The position numbers were made by a program, and so were the translations under genes. From Planctomycetaceae bacterium (GTDB lineage: Bacteria > Planctomycetota > Phycisphaerae > Tepidisphaerales > Tepidisphaeraceae), in the NCBI GenBank assembly GCA_027487775.1, contig JAIYCY010000021.1, positions 310,001 to 374,000 on the forward strand: a stretch of 64,000 bases of DNA. The letters run 5' to 3'. Positions 59,320 to 64,000 of this stretch are shown one piece after another; position 1 is the stretch's first letter, and every line of letters begins with the position of its first letter. A model generated the notes under the pieces. It was not told where the DNA came from. It worked only from the letters and a program-made list of their open reading frames with translations, and made no database searches.

Positions 59320-59841
59320 TTACGGTTTCTTTTTGGCGTGTTTTGCTTCGAGATCGCGGAGTGTTTTTCGGTGTCGCATTTTTTCGCTAAATGAGAGTCG
59401 ATCGGTGAGGAGGATTCCGTCGAGGTGGTCTGTTTCGTGTTGCCAGACCCTTGTTTGAAAGCCGTCGGCGATGATTTCGAGTGGCGAGCCGTCGAGGTTT
59501 TGCGCGGTGAGTTTGACGCGGTCGGCGCGAATGACGTGAACGCGGACGCCTGGGATGGAGAGGCAGCCTTCTTCGTCTTCGTCGCTACCGTCGAGTGGTT
59601 CGAGTTTTGGATTGATCACGGCGCGGTCGTCGCGGGGTTCTCCGGTGTGGTTCATGACGAAGAGCCGGAGGTTGAGTCCCACTTGGGGGGCTGCGAGTCC
59701 GACGCCTTTTTCTTCGCGCATGATTTGGAACATTCGTTCGACGATTCGAGCGAGTTCGGCGTCGAAGGACCGGACGGGTTCGCATCGCTTTTTGAGGCGT
59801 GGATCTGGATAGAGCACGATTTGCAGGGTTTCGGTGTTCAT
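59320..59841 (-). CDS. def: Peptide deformylase
   Basis: A 173-residue metalloprotease removing the formyl group from nascent proteins. The three motifs are complete: 'EKGVGLAAPQVGLNLRLFVM', 'DEEGCLSIPGVRVHVIRADR' (metal Cys) and 'RVWQHETDHLDGILLTDRLS' (HExxH type, two metal His and the catalytic Glu). Start at ATG 59841 by family length; no clear Shine-Dalgarno. It is convergent with the MATE gene, 17 bp away. Confidence 0.97.
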   Translation of the reverse strand: MNTETLQIVLYPDPRLKKRCEPVRSFDAELARIVERMFQIMREEKGVGLAAPQVGLNLRLFVMNHTGEPRDDRAVINPKLEPLDGSDEDEEGCLSIPGVRVHVIRADRVKLTAQNLDGSPLEIIADGFQTRVWQHETDHLDGILLTDRLSFSEKMRHRKTLRDLEAKHAKKKP

Positions 59842-59982
59842 CGGGGCGGTTGAAAGGGTAGAATGGTTGATTGACAGCTTCAACCGGGCGTCGATAGATT
59901 CGGTGTTCTGTGGCATGGAAGCGGGCGGATGGTTGTAAGTCTGCCGATGATAAGGGCCTAAACAGTTCCGTGGCGGTCGTGA

Positions 59983-61473
59983 ATGAGCGGTCGTCTGGTC
60001 GGATTTTGTTTGACGGGTCGCACGAGGGTTCCTGAACTGAAAGTGTGGTTGGCCGTGTCCGATCTTAAAGAGCGATACATTCAGATCACCGACGAAGATC
60101 GAGAGAAGGCCCGTCGGTTTTTCGATCAGGCGATCAAGGTCGCGGGAGCGGGGCAGTACGAGTATGCCATTGACATGTTCCTTTCGGGGCTGGCGCTGGA
60201 TCCGGAGGCCATTGAGTTTCATCAGAAGCTCCGTGACACGGGCCTGCGTCGTCGCGCGTCCGGCGGGAAGAAGATGGGGATGTTCGAGAAGATGAAATTC
60301 ACGGGTCGGGGCAAGGACGAGAAGCAGAACATGCTGAACGGCGAGCGTTTGCTCGCACTCGATGACACCGGCAGTCTCGACTATATGGACCAAGTGATGC
60401 AGGCCAGCTTTAAGGCGGGCTGTTTTGATACGACGCTCTGGATCCTGCCGATGTATTACCGCGCGATGGCAGATGGCGGGAAGATGGACTACGCGCGTCT
60501 TCAGCGGATGCGCGATCACTATGCCAATCTGGAAAAATGGAAAGAGGCGGTCGAGCTGACGGCCCAGCTATTGAAGCTGCGTCCCGAGGACATGGATTTG
60601 AAGAACGACCTGAAGAATCTGAGCGCGCGTCAGACCATGTACGAGGGCAAATACGAGAAGGGGGGCAGCTTCCGGGAAATGGTCCGCGACGTCGATACCC
60701 AACAGCGTCTCATGGAAGAGGCGAAGGACGCTCAAAGCGACGACTACCTCATGCGAGCGATTCGCGACGCCGAAGAACAACTGGCCAAGGATCCGAAAGA
60801 GCTGGGCAAGATGATGCGTCTTGCCGACGCGTTGGCCAAAGTGGGTAAGCCCGAGTTCGACGAGCAGGCGATGGCGCGTCTGGATGATTTTTATCAGCGT
60901 ACGGGTCAATTCCGTTTCCGTCAGCGGATGATCGAGATGGCATTCAAGAAGCTGGACACCGAGGCAAAATCCCACATCGCTGTCCTCAAGGCCGCGCCCG
61001 GCGATGCGGAGAAACAGCAGGCCTATCGCGAGTTCGTCAAGAGTCGCGCGGAAATGGAGCTGGGCATGCTCCAGGAGATCCTCGAGCAATACCCCACCGA
61101 GACGCGCTGGCGTTACGAGCTGGCTGAGAGGCATATGAAGCTCGACGCCTTTACCGAAGCGATTCCGCTTTACCAGCAGGCGGTCAACGATCCGAAGTTT
61201 AAGAATCAGGGGATGCTGCGTCTTGGCCAGGCTTTTCTCGCTGCCGAGTATTACGACGAGGCGATCGACACGCTGCGGGCCCTGATCGAGAGCTATCAGG
61301 TTCGCGACGACTTTGCCAAGGAGATGTACTACAGCTTCGCGCGCGCCAACGAAGCCAAGGGCGACCTGCCCACCGCCAGCAAGGCCTTTAGCACGGTAGC
61401 GCAAATGGACTTCAACTACCGTGACGTCCAAAAGCGTATCAAGGACATCCGCGCGAAAATGGCCGGCGTGTAA
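59983..61473 (+). CDS. TPR-containing protein, 496 residues
   Basis: A soluble, helix-rich protein without signal peptide. TPR-like units are visible: 'DQAIKVAGAGQYEYAIDMFL' followed by 'SGLALDPEAIEFHQKL' near the start, and 'LAERHMKLDAFTEAIPLYQQ', 'LGQAFLAAEYYDEAIDTLRA' and 'ARANEAKGDLPTASKAFSTV' at the end, with charged coiled regions between (e.g. 'MVRDVDTQQRLMEEAKDAQS'). Probably a scaffold; partner unknown. ATG 59983 or GTG 60055 could be the start: the first 24 residues look non-conserved. Codon use is unusually rich in C-ending codons, suggesting high expression. Confidence 0.75.
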   Translation: MSGRLVGFCLTGRTRVPELKVWLAVSDLKERYIQITDEDREKARRFFDQAIKVAGAGQYEYAIDMFLSGLALDPEAIEFHQKLRDTGLRRRASGGKKMGMFEKMKFTGRGKDEKQNMLNGERLLALDDTGSLDYMDQVMQASFKAGCFDTTLWILPMYYRAMADGGKMDYARLQRMRDHYANLEKWKEAVELTAQLLKLRPEDMDLKNDLKNLSARQTMYEGKYEKGGSFREMVRDVDTQQRLMEEAKDAQSDDYLMRAIRDAEEQLAKDPKELGKMMRLADALAKVGKPEFDEQAMARLDDFYQRTGQFRFRQRMIEMAFKKLDTEAKSHIAVLKAAPGDAEKQQAYREFVKSRAEMELGMLQEILEQYPTETRWRYELAERHMKLDAFTEAIPLYQQAVNDPKFKNQGMLRLGQAFLAAEYYDEAIDTLRALIESYQVRDDFAKEMYYSFARANEAKGDLPTASKAFSTVAQMDFNYRDVQKRIKDIRAKMAGV

Positions 61474-61562
61474 CACGTTGTGGAGCGCTTTCGCGCCTCG
61501 CACAACTGAACTTGGTTTGCGGTGCAAGGTTTGTGGCAACAGAAGAGTCCGAGGTCATGGTC

Positions 61563-62213
61563 ATGATCCGCTTGGAACTCTCCAAAATCAGATTCAACGA
61601 CCTGATGGAGCAGCACATCATCTGGCTAAGCGAGGTCGTCGAAGCCGACGTGGAAGGCCCGAACCATACACCGGTAAAGTCCCCGCCCGAGACCAGGCAG
61701 AACGCGAAGAGCAAGTTCAAGACCAAGCCTGTCGAGATGGTCGATGAAGCCGTGTCTGACGCTTCAGCGAGTCCAGACGCTTCAGCGAGTCCAGACGCCT
61801 CCGATCCCAGCAAGATCGAGCCGGGCCCGACCGACACATCCGCCGACACGACAGCCGGTACATCCGCCGATGTTTCGTCGGCAAAGACCGCCGGTGCGCG
61901 AACGGGTCGGGTTTTTCCGATCGTGATTGGCACGAACGAAGCGCTTGCGATCCGATGCAGTCTTGACGGCCTGAAGTTTCCACGACCACAGACCCACGAT
62001 CTGCTCCTGCAGACCATCGATTCGCTCGGTGGAACGATCGAGCGTATCGAGATCACGGACCTCCGTGACGCGACCTTCTTCGCGGAGTTGGTCCTCAAAG
62101 TCGGTCGCAAGAGGGTCCGTATCGACTGCCGACCGAGCGACGCGTTGGTGTTGAGCGTCAAGCGCAACATCCCCATCTACACGACCCCCGCCGTCCTTGA
62201 ACAGGCGATCTGA
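61563..62213 (+). CDS. Bifunctional nuclease family (DUF151) protein with an insertion
   Basis: A 216-residue protein. The DUF151 domain is split: the first strand and helix 'IRLELSKIRFNDLMEQHIIW' are at residues 2-21; a low-complexity Lys/Ala/Ser/Asp/Thr-rich insert fills residues ~35-115 (with two DASASP repeats made by an 18-bp duplication); then 'TNEALAIRCSLDGLKFPRPQ', 'THDLLLQTIDSLGGTIERIE' and 'ITDLRDATFFAEL' complete the domain. Family members cleave RNA and DNA in plants, and are common in bacteria with unknown role. ATG 61563 has GAGG 8 nt upstream. Confidence 0.85.
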   Translation: MIRLELSKIRFNDLMEQHIIWLSEVVEADVEGPNHTPVKSPPETRQNAKSKFKTKPVEMVDEAVSDASASPDASASPDASDPSKIEPGPTDTSADTTAGTSADVSSAKTAGARTGRVFPIVIGTNEALAIRCSLDGLKFPRPQTHDLLLQTIDSLGGTIERIEITDLRDATFFAELVLKVGRKRVRIDCRPSDALVLSVKRNIPIYTTPAVLEQAI

Positions 62214-62683
62214 TGCCCGACCCGAGGGGCGTACCAGGAGGCACGTGATCCCTAGCATGCAAGACCCGACCTCCGGCCCCCGGAACGAGCGATCCAACTC
62301 GCGACCCGCCGTTCCAGATCGGTCGCCTCGGATCGTTGAATGACTTTCCATGTGCGTCGGGGGTTGCCTACTTCGACAGCATCGCGATAGCCAACGCCTG
62401 CGGACTGCCCAACTTGATCGCGTTGCGCTGTGGCCGTGCCAGATCTCTCGAAGCCTTACGACCGCGCAAAATCAGGCGATTATTGAGTGCCTTCGCCCGA
62501 TCTATGTCAGCCTGAGCCGTCGGCATGAGGTTTGTTTATATGTTCGAACCGTTATGCCGGGAATGCGATCGTTGGCCGCAGGCCGGATGGAGCACGCACC
62601 TGCTCGTAAGTCGGGCGGTCCGAACGATTGGTTTCTATCCGACGGTTTCATTCCATGTTTTGCCTTGCTTCGGAGTTTTAGAG
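62214..62683. other. Spacer upstream of the Fic-like gene
   Basis: No gene with coding character. Open frames through here lack starts in context and domains. I see no repeats or clear promoter boxes. Confidence 0.45.
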
Positions 62684-63409
62684 ATGTCCGCCGACGCGCG
62701 CCCGATCACAGGTTGGAACGCGGGCCTCGTTGAGGTCGCCGGGGCAATTCGCGCGAGCATCGTCGGCCCGGTGACCACTCTCGAGCTTTCGGATTGGGTT
62801 CGGATGATCGACCGTGCCAAGCATCGCGCCGTTCGCCCCGCTTGGCGACTCGATGATCCGCGGCTCTTCCATTTGACACACGTCAGCTTCTGCCTCGAAC
62901 AGCTCGACTTGCCAAGGCACGAAACTGAGCGCGTCATCGCTCGTTCATATACGCACCGCGGATTCCGCTCGCGACTCTCCGCCAGGCTCCGCAACCACGC
63001 CGCCATTCTGCTGCGAATCGAGCGGCTTCTGGCCTCTGGCAAAGACCTGCGCGTGGATCATCTTCTGCAATGGTACACCGGCATTAGCGCGGGCCTCTGC
63101 TCGGCCATGCCTGCCGAACCGAAGATCGAGCGTCTTCAGCAGATTCTCCGCCGGGTCAATTCACCTCACATGCGGATCGGGTATGCGGTCGCTGAGATCG
63201 CATCGCTCCACTATGAATCGCTCACCGATGCCCTCGTCCCGAGCTTCCATGGGATCATTGCAAGATTGCTCCTGCACTACCAACTCGGTCGATGTGGTCT
63301 GCTCCCGCCCGCGTTCCGACCTGAGGATGTGGGCCGATTCCGCTCGGTTGCAGAAACGCAACGCTGTATCATGCAACGTGTCGCCGACGCGTATGAAAAT
63401 TTGAGTTGA
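62684..63409 (+). CDS. Fic-like protein lacking the canonical active site
   Basis: A 241-residue helical protein. Its layout follows Fic proteins: an N-terminal helical region, 'LLQWYTGISAGLCSAMPAEP' like the substrate-pocket part, 'INSP..RIGY..AEIASL' before the core, then 'ALVPSFHGIIARLLLHYQLG' where a Fic motif HPF(D/E)GNGR...RLL would be. The catalytic His and GNGR are missing (His-Gly-Ile-Ile instead). So it is likely a structural or inactive relative, if the resemblance is right. GGAG is 8 nt before ATG 62684; an upstream ATG at 62525 adds a dubious 53 residues. Confidence 0.5.
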   Translation: MSADARPITGWNAGLVEVAGAIRASIVGPVTTLELSDWVRMIDRAKHRAVRPAWRLDDPRLFHLTHVSFCLEQLDLPRHETERVIARSYTHRGFRSRLSARLRNHAAILLRIERLLASGKDLRVDHLLQWYTGISAGLCSAMPAEPKIERLQQILRRVNSPHMRIGYAVAEIASLHYESLTDALVPSFHGIIARLLLHYQLGRCGLLPPAFRPEDVGRFRSVAETQRCIMQRVADAYENLS

Positions 63410-63518
63410 CGCTCTTCACATCAGATCGCGCGACGCGTGACGAGAGAGAGCTCACTTCGAGCAACCGGTCACTTTGCGTGGATACTCGCTTCGAGCGATC
63501 AGTGGCTGCTGGCGATGT

Positions 63519-64000
63519 TCAGTCCGCCTGGGTCAGCGGAGTAACTGGCAGCGGTGTGAGGCTCTGCAGGCTCACCCCAAAGCCCGCCGTCAACGCACCA
63601 GCGCTATTGTCGATCCGAAATCGACATCGAACGGTTTGACTCGCAGCGTCGATGACCGGGCTCTTCATTTCCAGTCGGCCCACGATCAACTGCTCATCTG
63701 CGAGTTCTGCACGCAGCACATACTCCCGTCCGACCTCGGCAGGAACGAGATGAAGCGGCAGATTCATCTCCGCCACCAGCGATGATGTATCGACGAGCAG
63801 CAGGACCGGGTCGGCGACCCGCAGGCTGGTGCCCGGTTCGACCATACGATCGACCACGACGCCTGCGAACGGCGCTTTGACGTGAAGCTGATCGAGTCTT
63901 GCTTCTTCGAGTTTCAATTGCGCGTATTCCTGCTGCTGCTTCTCAACAGCCAACCGATGCTCCGCTTGTGATCGGGCGAGCGTAAGCTCGGCGTCGGCAA
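63519..64000 (-). CDS. HlyD/MFP-type efflux adaptor, partial (N-terminus outside window)
   Basis: The C-terminal ~160 residues of a periplasmic membrane-fusion protein. It begins within the coiled-coil hairpin ('LTLARSQAEHRLAVEKQQQE'), followed by the lipoyl half-motif 'LDQLHVKAPFAGVVVDRMVE' with 'PGTSLRVADPVLLLVDTSSL', and the beta-barrel region 'NLPLHLVPAEVGREYVLRAE'. It would join an inner-membrane ABC or RND pump to the outer membrane. The gene continues beyond 64000, so its pump partner is probably just outside. Confidence 0.9.
   Translation of the reverse strand, partial: ADAELTLARSQAEHRLAVEKQQQEYAQLKLEEARLDQLHVKAPFAGVVVDRMVEPGTSLRVADPVLLLVDTSSLVAEMNLPLHLVPAEVGREYVLRAELADEQLIVGRLEMKSPVIDAASQTVRCRFRIDNSAGALTAGFGVSLQSLTPLPVTPLTQAD

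Overview
The window looks like chromosome of a planctomycete of the Phycisphaerae type (inference from content, no database search). The evidence is a bacterial-microcompartment locus with PduL, several PEP-CTERM proteins (one with a dockerin-like GDTNFDG repeat), a type III polyketide synthase/flavoprotein/methyltransferase cluster, DUF1559-like pseudopilins, and GC-rich, G/T-skewed coding strands. Most genes are housekeeping and are scattered in one- to three-gene units. There is no phage, conjugative module, complete IS or CRISPR array.

Layout. 1-2.6 kb (minus): end of a microcompartment operon (two BMC-H shell proteins, PduL) with a divergent-looking AraC regulator. 2.8-5.9 kb (plus): phenolic-lipid cluster (methyltransferase, FAD oxidoreductase, type III PKS). 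6-12.8 kb: MacB-like permease, hypothetical protein, HisN-type phosphatase, ParB, GT9 glycosyltransferase, with repeat-rich spacers. 12.8-14.1 kb: a lower-GC patch with a small membrane protein and a hypoxanthine phosphoribosyltransferase. 14.2-21 kb: secreted S9 peptidase, GltD, TilS, flavin reductase, TauE-type exporter. 21-31 kb: GT-C membrane protein, tRNA-Ala(GGC), GIY-YIG protein, acyl-CoA synthetase, DUF4870 and HIT proteins, Cys-rich small proteins, an EF-G paralogue. 31.3-35.3 kb: a CgeB-like glycosyltransferase with two methyltransferases. 35.3-39.4 kb (minus): sulfur-linked region with sulfate-binding protein Sbp, DUF2292, a broken porin, a gamma-glutamylcyclotransferase-like protein and a remnant of a second sbp. 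39.6-41.7 kb: groES-groEL. 42-50 kb: PEP-CTERM proteins, DUF2252, DinB, TyrS and a pseudopilin. 50-57.5 kb (minus): MnmG, DAHP synthase, IF-3, ferredoxin-NADP reductase, Amt. 57.9-64 kb: MATE exporter, peptide deformylase, TPR protein, bifunctional nuclease, Fic-like protein and a partial HlyD-type adaptor.

Most interesting. Upstream of sbp on the minus strand there is a 21-codon ORF with two Cys-Cys pairs (the second directly before the stop) and five Met. It sits 7 nt after a good -10 box, so it would be leaderless. This is a strong candidate for a sulfur-amino-acid-sensing leader peptide controlling sulfate uptake. A ~100-bp dispersed element of unknown nature occurs three times (near 6.0, 19.3 and 49.6 kb). 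A second family of 'cgaagg/ttcgtg' repeats forms a MITE-like inverted pair at 11 kb. Tandem repeats of 8-21 bp sit in many spacers and have entered parB, mnmG, the DUF151 gene and the 3' end of the ferredoxin-NADP reductase gene.

Start codons were adjusted by eye from Shine-Dalgarno position, signal peptides and family length. All functional names come from recognising motifs, not from searches.
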